Positions 45,401 through 58,800 of a DNA stretch of 64,000 nucleotides are shown here, in pieces. Position numbers and translations under genes: made by a program. Source of the DNA: Pararge aegeria. Taxonomy: Eukaryota > Arthropoda > Insecta > Lepidoptera > Nymphalidae. Position 1 is the stretch's first letter; every line of letters starts with the position of its first letter. The DNA lies in contig NC_053183.1 in NCBI RefSeq assembly GCF_905163445.1, positions 13,392,001 to 13,456,000 on the forward strand. The letters are read 5' to 3'. The notes below the pieces were generated by a model. That model ran no database searches, was not told the DNA's origin, and saw only the letters and a list, made by a program, of their open reading frames with translations.

Positions 45401-48400
45401 TGTCTCAGGGCCCACTTGGACGAGGCTCGCCACTAATAGAGTGCAGTGGGGCATGATGGAGGAGGCCTTTACCCGAAGATGCGTACCCAACTAACTAGTG
45501 CATGTTTATTATTTAGATTCTCTTTGTTTTGTTTATTTTTTAATTTATTTATTTTGTTTGTAATTCGATGTTTAATATCTTACTTGGAATTAAATGGTTT
45601 TTTTATTTATTTATTTTATTTTACTTTACTTAGTATTATAAATGTGAATGTAAGTTTGTTTGTTACGCTTTCACGCAAAAACTACTAAACCGATCATCAC
45701 GAAACTTTGTACACATAGTCCTGAAGGTAGTAGAAGTAATATAGGATGCTTTTTATCCCGAAATTAGGCTCAGTTCTTTTGGGAGAGGATACGAAAGTGT
45801 TTGACGATTTTACACCTAAACGGAGTCAAATGATAACCGATTTAAATAAATACTTTTGTACTTTAAAGGTTATAATATCCGTTTAATTTTGCCCAAATTT
45901 CGTGTAGATCTGATGAATTTTATTGGAGATAGAGGACAGAACTCCTCAGCGGACGGCAGCAAACCCGTCATTTAAGGCTAAGCTATCCTAAATACATAAA
46001 GTGCTGCCACATTTATGAGGCCCTCAGTGCTAGGACTTATTTAAAGTTGTCAGAAATGTTCTACGTTAACTTTAGCAGATGAATCAACTAATAATGCGAC
46101 TTCGATTCACTATTCTTTGTAAGTGATAGGAGGAGCTGAGACTGATTACAGTTCTTTTTAGATATTGTTTATTATGTGAATTGAAAAAAATATTTTTAAA
46201 AACTACACCAAGTTCTTTTTTTTATAAAAGAATACACAACTTAAAAATTTTAGTAGAATTACACCATGTCTTTCGAAAAACAAAAATAAACGCTAAACCC
46301 TCCGAATTTAAATCACACAGCTCTGAATCACAGAGCTTAATTTAATGAACGTTTTTTATTACTGCTTTTAAATTCAGTTCAGTTGGATGTTTTTATAATA
46401 TAAATATAATTGAGGAAAATAATTATCAAAATTCAAAATTCATTTATTTCAAGTAGGCAATATCACAGTTAATTTATTCATATACGTGCATGTCAAATTA
46501 TAAGGTAAAGTACAAAATATTTTAATGTCATTATATGGTCAGTATTAGTCCAAACTTTCCAACTTTTGATTGGAGAGGCATATAAAAAGCATTTTTTTCA
46601 TATATTCTTAAATTACATTTTGACAAATGGTAGCGGACTAATCTGTAGGTCAAAAGTCAAAGTCAAAGTCAAAAATATCTTTATTCAAGTAGGCCCACAG
46701 GTGGCACTTTTGATGCGAGAGTTACACGGTAGTGAGATGATGGCGATAACCACATTCGTAAACTTAAAACTAAAGCTACGAGGGTTCCAAACGCGTTCCA
46801 GCTCACAACAAACTTAGCCGGGTGTTTTTTTTTTTTTTGTTATCACCTTTTTTTTATTATCTCACAAGGTAGGTAGGACTGGTATATTCAAACATACCGG
46901 AACGCTTAATTTCTTGGTGGAATGTCTTTGTAGGTACCGAAACCTAGGTACCAAGTTCTTCGGTGCGTTCAATTTTGGTTCTTAAAGCCTTCGGTTAACG
47001 TACGACGAACTCCCTGTATTGTGTAACTAGGAGGTCCTGGGTTCGATTCCCGACAAGGGCAATTTGGGAATTTATAGTTTCTGAATTTTGTCTGGTTTCG
47101 TCTGGGAGGTTTTGGCGGCGATTAGTTACCACCCTCCGACAAAGACGTGCCGCTAAGCGATTTAGTGTTCCGGTGCGATGTCGCGTAAAAATCAGCTTAG
47201 GCCGCTACCATCTTAGACTGCATCATCACTTACTACTAGTCACCTAGTGATTGCAGTCAAGGGCTAACTTGTAATGGAAAAAAAGTTCATCGCGCTGCTT
47301 AAGGTATTGCCATGACATTACGTACTATACGGTACGGTACGGATTTTGTACTGATACAAGCTTATTTAACAAATGGGGCTAACCTGAAAAATACGCCAAT
47401 CATCTGCTCCGTCAATCAACTTAGTGGCACGACGGGCGTTGGCCCGAGCAATTTCGTGCGCCTTCACTAGTCTGTTTTCTTGTTTCCCCACACGCTCCTT
47501 CATAGTATCCAACTCGTTCTCACGTTCAGCTCTGCGTTATTAATATACAGTTATATTCATCATCAACAACAACTCATCACCGGTCCACTACAGGGCACGG
47601 GTCTCCTCCCACAATGAGATGGGTCCACCCCGCTGGCCCAGTTGGTAGACTCCACACACATTTCAGAACATTATGAAGACCTCTCAGGTATACATGTTTC
47701 TTACAATGTTTTCCTACACCGTTGAAGCAACTTATCTGTGAAACCGAAACGCTAATAGTTTTTACTGAAAGAAATCAGATACAGCCCTAACAGCACAGGC
47801 AATTAAAATCAAGTAACTCCTGTCTTTAATAAGTGCTTGTCACGTAGCGTAGGTACTATTAGCGTGCGGGTCTTTTAACTTCAATAGGGTTGTCAGAAGT
47901 AAGCACTTAAAATAAATATGCTTATTTTGTTTTATTATTTTTACAGGGTGATTCCTTATAAGATATACTTAGGAACCCTTCAACAGTGTTCCGTAATTCC
48001 GTTACACGTTGTATAATGTATGTTCAAAAAATTCATTCTGATTAAAATATAAAATGTGATTGCAATAATTTTAAGTGCGCGTACGTGTAATGGTACGGTC
48101 ATTGGGGGCCGTCATTTGGCAAAAAGTGTTTACTCAATTGCTAAAAGACATTTCTAGTGTCTTGTTATGAAGCTCCTACCGCATCAGCGATCGTCAACAC
48201 GGCGTCGACGAGAGGTTATAAGGCTTTAAGTGGTTAGAAGGTACAATTTTGATCAGAGCCAAATGCCACTAATGTACTCACTCTCTAGCAGTGAGTTGCT
48301 TGTATTTATCCCCGAGGAGAGTCAGCTGTGAGCTGCGTTCGGACACGATCTCTTCGGTGCGTTCTATCTTGGTACTTAGGGCCTTCAGTTCGTCGCGCTT

Positions 48401-49850
48401 CTCATAGTATTGCCGTGACAATTGTGTTATTTGGTCCATCTCCGGTGCTATACAAAGTATACACAGTTTTTTACTTGTCTTAAGTTATTAGGCACTTGTT
48501 TTTTGACAAGGGTAGGCATAAAAGCCCCTCCGATATATTTTATTAAAAAATTGTAAGGTAGGCTTTGATTTTGTGCACGTTTGAAGTGCACGCCTTTAAG
48601 GTGTGTTAAAAAGATAATTCAGACATATTTTGTTCATTAAGAAAATATCTTTTTAATTTATTGTTATGCTAGTGATATTTACTTTTACACATTTGTTTAT
48701 ATGGAACGCCTATAGGTGCGCCTTGGAAAATCGAACCGTATGCCGACACGGTACACGACATGACGCTATATTATGCCGTCACGCTACCTCACTCTACTTT
48801 CTAGTGTGTGTGCACGCGAGTACCAAAGAATGCTAACGGACCGGCTCCATTCAAAAAAACAAAAATAATGTATAGATTTTATTGCGGAAACTATTCTGTT
48901 TTATTATTTTACTGCATATTGTCCTTATAATTATTTAGTGATATTAAATTCTAAAATTATTAGTTAGCGTTTTAGAATTGCAAAATTGTTTATTTTATTT
49001 TAAAACCAGTGCTTTTTTATATCGGGCTTTTGACAGAACATTTGTAAAACAAAAATCACACAGGTTATTATTATTTTTTATGATGATACAGAGTTTAATA
49101 CTCGAGAACGATACCTAGATTCCAAGCGGTCAACTCTTGTATTGATAAACCACTATTTCGAGTCGTCATTGTGTCAAGTAGATACGGTATGCGAGTATAG
49201 TCTAGCATATTACCGACCGAAGTGTGACAGACACTGAAAAACATTCATGTTCACCACAGAAACATTTTCCAGTAGTGGGAATCGAACCCACGGCCTTGGA
49301 CTCAGAAAGCAGGGTCGCTGCCCACTGCGCCAATCGGCCGTCGAAGTAGGTGGTGTTTGTATACTCACCGTCTTCAGGCAAAGGAGCGATGTGGTGCAGG
49401 AAGTGTTTATGCGCGGCGTGGACTACACGCAACGTGGCCTCCAGTGCGGATATGTCTTTCTCTTGCCTTCCGATATCCGCGTCTAGTGCAGCGCCCGCTT
49501 CGCGCAACTCTGCCCTTTCCGCTGCGAACTTTTACCACACTAGTGTTTATTTTATTTCATTCATTGCCGGCCCATAAAAGGACATGGCTCTTCTATAAGA
49601 CTAAGTTTGTTGTGGGCTCTTCTTAGACCAGGGCGCGTTTGGAACCCTCGTAGCTTTAGGTTTAAGTTGGCGAACGAAGTTGTCACCATCCCCTTACAAT
49701 TAAGTAAACATTTTATATGTATGAACGCTTCATAAGTGCCTGTGATAGGCCTACATGAATAAAGAATAATTAATAATTTATTTATTTTTTGCTTTTATGA
49801 GTCACTTTTCTATGTGTTGTAGGCTTGTACTTAGTATGATATAATAATTG

Positions 49851-49892
<42 letters not shown>

Positions 49893-52800
49893 TTATTTTT
49901 TATTTGGTAACTGCTTCTTGTGTACAACCTAACCCTTAAGGCTAATTTTTTTTTCTCCTTTCCTTTGTTGGGTTGCCTGGCTGGTTGGGTTGCTAGGTGT
50001 ACAATAAAGCGTATTTTCATTTCATTTCATTTCAAGAAGTTTTGAATTTGAATTAGTAGTTCGCCACGCCGACTATCGGATTGGTAAACGGCATACGCCT
50101 TTGAAATATCTCAAGCATGCAATTTTTCTCACGATGTTTTCCTTCACCCTTAAAAATAGTGACAATTGCTTGAAACTCACATAGTTCCAAATAGAGTGCG
50201 GAAAAAAGGCTGGAGTTCTTACTGCGATAACACCGCTACTATACCGCTTTTTTCCATGGTACTTACGAGTATGTTAAATGACACTGGATCTGTTTATTTA
50301 TTTATTTAGTACTAATCTTAATGAATCTTGCATTCTAAAGACGGACATACTTACAAAACTTTTTACAGGAATAGCGATAAGGCCTAAACCTTTCTCCTAT
50401 TGCGAGGACAGGGGAAGGGTGTGAATTATTGCTCTAACCAGGCTGCTCTTCTAATAATTTTAAATGACAATGTGGGATGGTGATAACAAAAAAGAACACC
50501 TGGCTAAGTTTGTTGCTGGCTTCTTCTCAGACCAGGACGCGTTTGGAACCCTCGTAACTTTAGTTTTAAGTTTTCGAATACGGTTATCGCCATCATCTCA
50601 CGTCGCCATCGCCATCGTCTCTCGTGGGCCAACTTGAATAAATATATTTTTGACTTTGACTTTGACAACCGAGTGGGCCAACAATGGGTTAATAATGATG
50701 ATAGAGATGCAGTTTCTTAATTTCCTATATATTTTTTCACATTCAATAGAACTATCATACCTTTATTTTAAAAAATGTCACCGATAACGGTTGGCCTGAA
50801 TCATCCTTGCCTAGAGAAGCAATGAAAATTTCGTATCTGTAAAAAAATACAATATTTATAGACTTAATGTGTATATTTTAAAGATTAAATTAAGAAGAAG
50901 AAACACTTTATTGCACGTAAACATACATATAGGAAAAGAAACATTAATGAAACAGTAAACAGTGTAGTCATGCAAATGTGGCCTTATTGCTGCAAGCAAT
51001 CTCTTACAGGCAACCTTTGTAGAAAGGACTTGGATTGAATTGAATTGAATTGAATTGAAAGGACTTAGAGCAAGAGAACGGGATAGTGCCAAGAGTATTG
51101 TAATATATACATAAATACCAAAATGTATAGATACTAATACATAGATAATGGAAATAAATATACGTAATATATAAGTATAAAATATACATAATATATATAA
51201 CATACATAATATATTAAGATAAAGCCTGCCCAGACAAAAACACTCGCCATATAGCGGTTAAAAATTGAACAAATTTTATTCTATACACTTAATCTGTCAA
51301 ATGTATTGCACGGCAAAAGTGGCGTACCCAGAACAGATTTTATGTTTTTCTGGTCAGGCTTTAAATTAAACAAGAACAAAGGACTAAAGGTTTCGTACAA
51401 AGCGCCTTTACAAATAGTAATTGTGAACTTGAATTTTGATTCTTGGCTTCCTGATTGGTTAAAGCGTGCCTAAACGCGATTCGGCGAAAAGGAGAGTCGT
51501 TTTGGAATTTGTTAAATAAATAAATAAATATACTACGATAAACTTACTTAATTACTTTACACTTCGCCATCTAGCCCCAAAGTAAGCATAGCTTGTGTTA
51601 TGGCTACTAAGAAGGCTGATGATATTTTTATGAATAATATATATAAAAATATATGTATGTAATGTATATTATATGTTTATATTTAAGTAATTAAATATGT
51701 ATTTTATGGGTATATGTTTATATGCACCACCTAACTATTTTCTGTACCTGGTTTTTATATTCGCCATTGGTTGCCTGGAAGAAATCGCTATCAAGCGATA
51801 AGGTCGCCAAATGGTACCTATACGTTATTTCGTTATACTTTTCTTTTTTTCCTGTGTACTTTTTGTGGTGTGCAAAAAAGTATATTCATTCATTCATTCA
51901 TTCATAAAAACTTATAACATACAAATAAACACTCTGACACTGAAAACCAATCAAATTCATCACACAAACATTTTCCAGTTGTGGGAATTGAGCCCACAGC
52001 TTTGAGTCAGAAAGCAGGGTATATGTTGATTGTACAAGATTGATAGTAACTTTGAGCAGTTAAACGTGTATCCGGTACCTTTTCATGAGCTGCTCTATCC
52101 GTTGCTCCCGTTCTCGTATCTCGCCACGCAGTCGCCCGCACTCCTCGTACAAAGCGCGCCGTTGTACGGCGAACATTTCGCGTCTCGCCGCGATCTCTAC
52201 CAAACGCTCGTTCATTGCCTATAACCATCATAATAAAAAGCCTTACTTATATTTTCTCAATAAGTTCAGTTTAGTAAGCTTTTAGAAAAATCCTTTTTTA
52301 ATATTGAGGATTACATGTATGATAAAAAAAGCTTGTGTATGAATTGTCAACAAGTTCAGTTTATTTAAAACGTAAGCCTATAGAAAATTCCTATTATATT
52401 ATTAAAGATTACATGTATGATAAAAAAGCTTGAGTATGAAATACTCTTATTTCATAGCTAAATATTAACTCGACTCTGAGATGGTGATAAAATAAAAACC
52501 TGGCTAAGTTTGTTGTGGGCTCTTCCAACTGTGGAAGGGACGGGCTGTGGAAACAAGGTCGCGTTTGGAACCCTCCTAGCTTTAGTTTTAAGTTAACGAA
52601 TGCAGTAATCATCATTACCTAACATAAGTGGTAACATGTAAATTTATGAACGCTTCATAAGGACCTATGATAAGGTCCACATGATTATAACATTTTGGAA
52701 CTTGAATTTATATTAAATTGAGTTTGTTTGTTGATTTCTTTGTCCTTTCTTAACGCCCTTACCAAGCTTGAATTTTGGCATTGAGTTAGTTGGAAGGACG

Positions 52801-55800
52801 GAGAGTAATAAAGGCTACTTTTTCTTCCATGAAAACCGACAGTTCCCATGAAATATGTGAAAAACCGTAATAACAGGGGACAAAGAACGCGGGCAACAGT
52901 TAGTAATCTACTAAAAAAAGTAATAGAGTCCTTACGACGCAAAAAGAAAAAAGAAAAAGATATATAGTATAGTCCAGGCTATCCAATGCAAGATAGATTT
53001 TTTAAATCCGACGGGAACTTCCAGAGAATAACGCGTTCAAACGAAAAAACAAACTTTAGTTTTATTATTAGGACTAGCGAGCCGCCCCGTCTTCGCGCGA
53101 CTGCAATGTAAATATTAATGTGGGACAGTTTGGTGTGATTAACAATACATTTAAGTAGTACATCAATTTAAACTATCTCGTAAGGTTTAGCCAGCTAAAA
53201 TATGTTTATTACGACATCGCTTTACAAATTTCTATGCTTCTTTTGCTGCTACTATAAGTATGTTTCTAACCTTCCTCTTGAATCACTGTATCTATTGCTG
53301 AAAACTGAATAAGTATCATTCACAAAGAAAGCTTACAACATCAGGAGCGATTTTGTTTTAATGCTATGTAAAAGAGATAGATGGAAGGCATTATTTGTTA
53401 GTTTGTCCTTAAAACTCACCGCATCTAGTTGCAGGCGTTGCTTGTCTATGGTAAACGCAGCGTCGCCGAGTCCCGCGACCGCGCGTTCTCCGTGCGCCAC
53501 CCGCAGTCTAGTCAGCGCCTCATCGACACGGGCGCGACGCCATGCGTCACGTATCGCACGTACGTCTTTTTCTCCCCCCTCCACATTCAGCATTGAAGTC
53601 TTTAGACGACTTTGCTGCAAAGACATTGTGTATTACGCTTACGTTACTTTTTGGAATGTCACATTATACAAAGAACGTTAATTTATTTATTTGATTCAGA
53701 CAGCTGGACCCGTATAAAAAAACCATTAAATACTATACAAAAATTAAAAAATATTACAGTTCTACAATATAAATAACTATTACTTAAGATGGATAAACAT
53801 AAAAAGAAATATAATTAAACCTAAGAAGGGGTTTTCGGTCTGCCAAAAGGTTTTTGGTAAACGCTGTGTTACGTTGTTATTCAAATGACTTTCTGTAATT
53901 TTTTGTTTGGTGTGCAATAAAAGGATTATATCATTCATTCATTCACGTGCAACCACGGATTATTGATTGAGTGGATGGGTTCGCTTCACCACAAGTATGT
54001 AGTCATCTGATATTTTTATTAGCTACAGATAAGACTTAATGGCATTTCTTGGTAACAGAGACAAAGATTTTCTTCGAGTTACTTTAGCTATTATAGAATA
54101 ATGAAATAGGGTTCCTACATAGAATGCATCCTATTAGTTTTCGCAGAAAACTATACCGGAAGGATGTTTAAAAAGCATAGTTTGGAAATCGTGATATGAA
54201 ATTGTACAGAATCTTCAAATAATCATTTAATGTTTCAGGTTGCACGAAAACCTGCATATCAGGTTCATCATATCCACACAAAATAGGTAAACATATCCAT
54301 TTTTTTCATTAGCGTGGCGGAAAAGCTTTATTGCTGCACCCTTGGGCAGGATGGAGGTTTCGTGGAACTCTCCCCTCTAAAGGGATGCCCCCTTTACCCA
54401 AACAAAAAACCTACACGGCACGTCCCTCTTGTTGGCTTAGTTGGCCGCCCGGGGAACCCGTTGTATACCTTCCGGACGTCTACCAACTACCAAAACATAG
54501 GTATATATATCCTAAGATTGACCTAATTATTTTCGCAGATCAATAGAAATGTAACAAATTAATGCACTCGAATGCCACGTTTGTTACCAAAAAACTTACA
54601 GTCAAGACGCAAAAACCGAAAACCTACCAGTTTTGTGTGATCAACGCCTTTCAGTTCAAGGTCACGCGCGAGATGTCGCATATCGTCAAACAGTTTGCCT
54701 GAATGACGCTCCAACAGAGCAACTCGAGCCGTATGACGTGCCAGGACATCCTTTAGCCTTAACGAGGACAAATTACATGAGAAGAAAGAATTTAATCTTG
54801 GAGATTATATATAATATTTTAAGTATTATTAGATGGTCTGACAGAGCTCGTCCGTAGAAATACTACCGTCATGCTTATTATCTGCCGCAAAGCAAAGCAG
54901 CATTGTTGCAATGCTGCTCCGGTTCCGGTTTGAAGAGTAGTAGTTACCGGTGTAATTACACATGAGGCTTAACACGCCTCAGCTTGATGGACACAGGGCG
55001 GCACGTTGCATGAAGTGTTTCTGCAACGCCCTGCGATTTGTTGCTGTGTTTATGGGCGATGGTTTACAACTTAACTGGGTGGGCTTCTCTTTGTCCGTCA
55101 ACTATCAAAAATTTGAAGTTTTTAAAGAAGTAAGTTTATTAAAGGCAGAGAGTGGTAGAGATACTAAAAACCACCATGTCGCTCTCGTTGGCTTTACTAG
55201 ATGCAAAAAGTTCAGAACAGACTCGTGATTACGAACAACCTTAAAACTACAAACCTATTCTCCCTTTCAACTAATGCTGCCGAACACTCGCGCTCTGCTT
55301 TTGCGCCTTCCATGTGTAGTACACGGGCCCCCAGCGTCTCCACTTGATAGCACTAAAATCCAAATTAATATTATAAATGCGAAAATGTGTCTGCTTGTTT
55401 GTTACCTCTGTCCCGCTAAACCATAGAGTTGATATTGATGGAATTTCGCACATATGTAGTTTTTATCTTAAGGATGGTCGAACGTTACATTTTATCACGG
55501 GGAAAATAAAACGTCCCTGAGTGATTAATAAAACGTAATAAAAAAAGTGCGGCCAACCGCTAGTATTGAACTAGTGGAGTCTTTCAAATAAACGTGTCAT
55601 AACGTCGGAACAGTTAGTCTGTGTTTGGCCACACGTAGAGAGCACTTTCCCCTCTGTTGTTGATGATGCTATTGGTACTTGAACTTATTTGAGTTTTTTG
55701 AAGAAGACCCTTACGTCGTATGATTTTATTGTTTAGGCTAATAGTCTGCTTTTTCTATTGGCCTTATGCCACTTTATATGTATTCGGCAAAACTTGTCTT

Positions 55801-58800
55801 CTGCAAACATGACAGATTTATTTATATGGTTTTCACTTATTGTATTTGCCTGGTAGAGATTACTACATAGCGATAAGGTCGCCTTTGTATTCTTCTGCTT
55901 TATGTATCTTCTATATTTTTATGCTTTATCTGTGGTGTACAAATGAAGAGTATAAATATAAATAAATATTATTTACGATTAACAGACTGAGTGACGGAAA
56001 CCCTTCTCGGACATTTGGGCCAGCACCACATAATCATAAGGTCAACCAATGGACGTCTAATGCTGGACATAGGTAATATATTTAGGAGTTCCAAATACCA
56101 CGTTCGACATGCAACGCGTTTGATGTCATCTGTCCACCTCGTGGGGTCTACCAATGCTGCGTATATGGGTGCGAAGTAACCATTCGAGCACCTAGAGTCA
56201 TTAACGACCATCCATTTTCTGAGCCGTGCCCCGCCCATTGCCACTTCAGCCTTGCTTCTAATTAAACTATGTCATATGTAAGGTAGCTATGGATTTTCGA
56301 CGGATTCCTGATTTAAGCTCGTAGAGATAATAAACGAATAGCTCTTGCTTTTCTGATAGCCCAGTATAAAACCTCATTATTAAGAAAGAGAACTTACAAT
56401 ACCATACAGTGATTCTTTCTGTGCTTGCAAATTCCTCTCTAACCCGATCTGCTTGGTGTCGAGTTTGCTCATAATGGCCTTAGATGCTGCAACAATAAAA
56501 TAATAATAAATAAAAATCATTTATTCACACGATTATTAAATAATGACAGAAATCATAGCTTAGTACTATGTTTGGTTGAATATACTGATACCTAAACTGA
56601 GTAAAAACTCGTACTATAGATATCAGTGTTACCACAGAATTAAGACATACAGAATCCTCATTCAGCCATTATTGCATGCAGTGCAAGAACAAAGAAAACT
56701 TAGCGTTCACGTCCCGCTTTACACCCGAGGAATGTTGCTAGCTCACAAAATTGTCCCATTTGCCCCATTTTATGGTAAACATTTAGAACATCAGAGGTCA
56801 AATCATTGTTGTCTACTCCTAAATGAATGAAGTGACTAACCGCCTAGAAACACGACTAAAGTGGTGGGGGGTGTTTGATGCTTCAATATTAGTCGTGTAC
56901 AGGGTTGTGTCTGAAGGTTCTTAATTCATAATTATGTGGGTACTTTTATAATAAGAAATACAAGTCAGTCATATAAGTCATGTCACCGTCCCGGTCTAAC
57001 ATTGTTGCTCCTCGGTACTTATTACGTATATAATAAGTACGTATATAATAAGTGTTATATTTATTAATAATATAAGAGTAAAATTTTGCTAAAAGTAAAA
57101 TAAAAATGCTTTATAATTTTCACTGAAAGAAATCAAATAGAGCCCTAACATCACATGCAAAATTAAAAACAAGTGATTCCTGTTACTTTATTAGGTACGT
57201 GTCCCGTAGCGTACGTACTGTGCACGTGTCGGTCTTTTGTCTTCAATGGGGTTGTTACAAGAAATCACTTAGAATGTGAATTATTTTGTAAAATAATTTT
57301 GGAAATATAAATATGCTTCTTCTGATTTCATATTTTTACAAGGTGATTATGAAATATACTTATGCACCCTTCACAGTGGCGTGCACTTCATACATGCACA
57401 AGAGCTCTGCATACCCTAAAATTTTTGTATAACCCATTAATGCGAAGGATTGTTCCATTTTATGGCATCTGCCTTCTTTATGCATTCCCTGGTCAATAAC
57501 TCTGTGCACGCCACTGACCCTTCAACAGTATTTCGTAATTCGGTTACACGTTCTATATAAATAAATACACAGCAGCAATAACGTATTTACCCTTGAGTTG
57601 CATACGGAACAGTTTCTCTTCGTTTTTGAGAGCCAAAAGCTTTTGTTGTTCTACAAAAGAGCAATGCATCGCCCGCTGTTGGTTTGTTGTCACGTTGCTT
57701 GCATAACGTTCCTCTTCCTAAAACATGCAATACATTTATTAGCTTAGAATTTAAACTATAGTGAGTATAGTTAATTTTAAATGTGAATTAACTCAATAAA
57801 CTCAACTGCATACCCTGTACATACCCTCTATGCACGCCACTGGACACCACACACCTTTGAGAACATTATGGAGAACTCTCAGGCATGCAGGTTTCCTCAC
57901 GATGTTTTCTTCACCGTTGAAGAAAGTGATATTTTGATTGCTTAAAATGCACATAACTTAGAAAAGTTAGAGGTGCGTGCTAAGTGAGGCCCCCCCGAAA
58001 GTGAAGTCGAGCTTCTACCCACTGTGCTATCACCGCTTCATAAAATAAATAAATAAATGTACTACGACAATACACACATAGCCATCTGGCCAAAAAAAAA
58101 ACTTGACTTGTGTTATGGGTACTAAGATGACTTTTGAATACTTTTTATTAATGATATACAAAGATTCCTTGAGTATACATATAAACACTGAAAAACATTC
58201 ATGTTTATTACACAAACATTTTCCAGTTGTGAAAGTAGAAACCATGGCCTTGAACTGTTTACCTGTCTTCTATCACCCATACAAATCCACATTTAAATGT
58301 GTGATTTTGATGATGATAGGTAAAGTCAGATTCCACGAATCCTTAGCGACATTCCCTATCATAAGTTGTGCCTGATGACGGAGCTATTAAAAAGTTTGTA
58401 ATTTTTCATGGGTAAAATATTCATCGAGAGTTAAAACAATGTTACTCGTTGTTTTAACTCTCTTTGCTTAAGTTTGGCTATTCAATTATTAAAATCATCA
58501 TCATTATATCAACCGTTAGATATCCACTGCTGGACATATGCCTTTTGTAAGGAGTTCCAATTTCCACGGTTTTGCGCCGCTTGAATCCAGCGGCTACCTG
58601 CGACGCGCCTAATGTCGTCCGTCCACCTCGTCGGGGGTCTACCAACGCTGCGTTTACCACTGCGGGGCTGCAATTCCAGCACCTTGGGACCCCAACATCC
58701 ATCCCTCCTCCGAACTATGTGCCCCGCCCAATGCCACTTCAGCTTCGCGACTCGTTGAGCTATGTCGGTAACTCTGGTTCCTCTACAAATCTCCACACTT

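Noticed and set aside
49262..49345. tRNA gene on the - strand (ggccgattggcgcag...)
   Set aside because: A and B boxes are present, but the sequence continues into the family 3 SINE body and recurs elsewhere. It is the SINE head.
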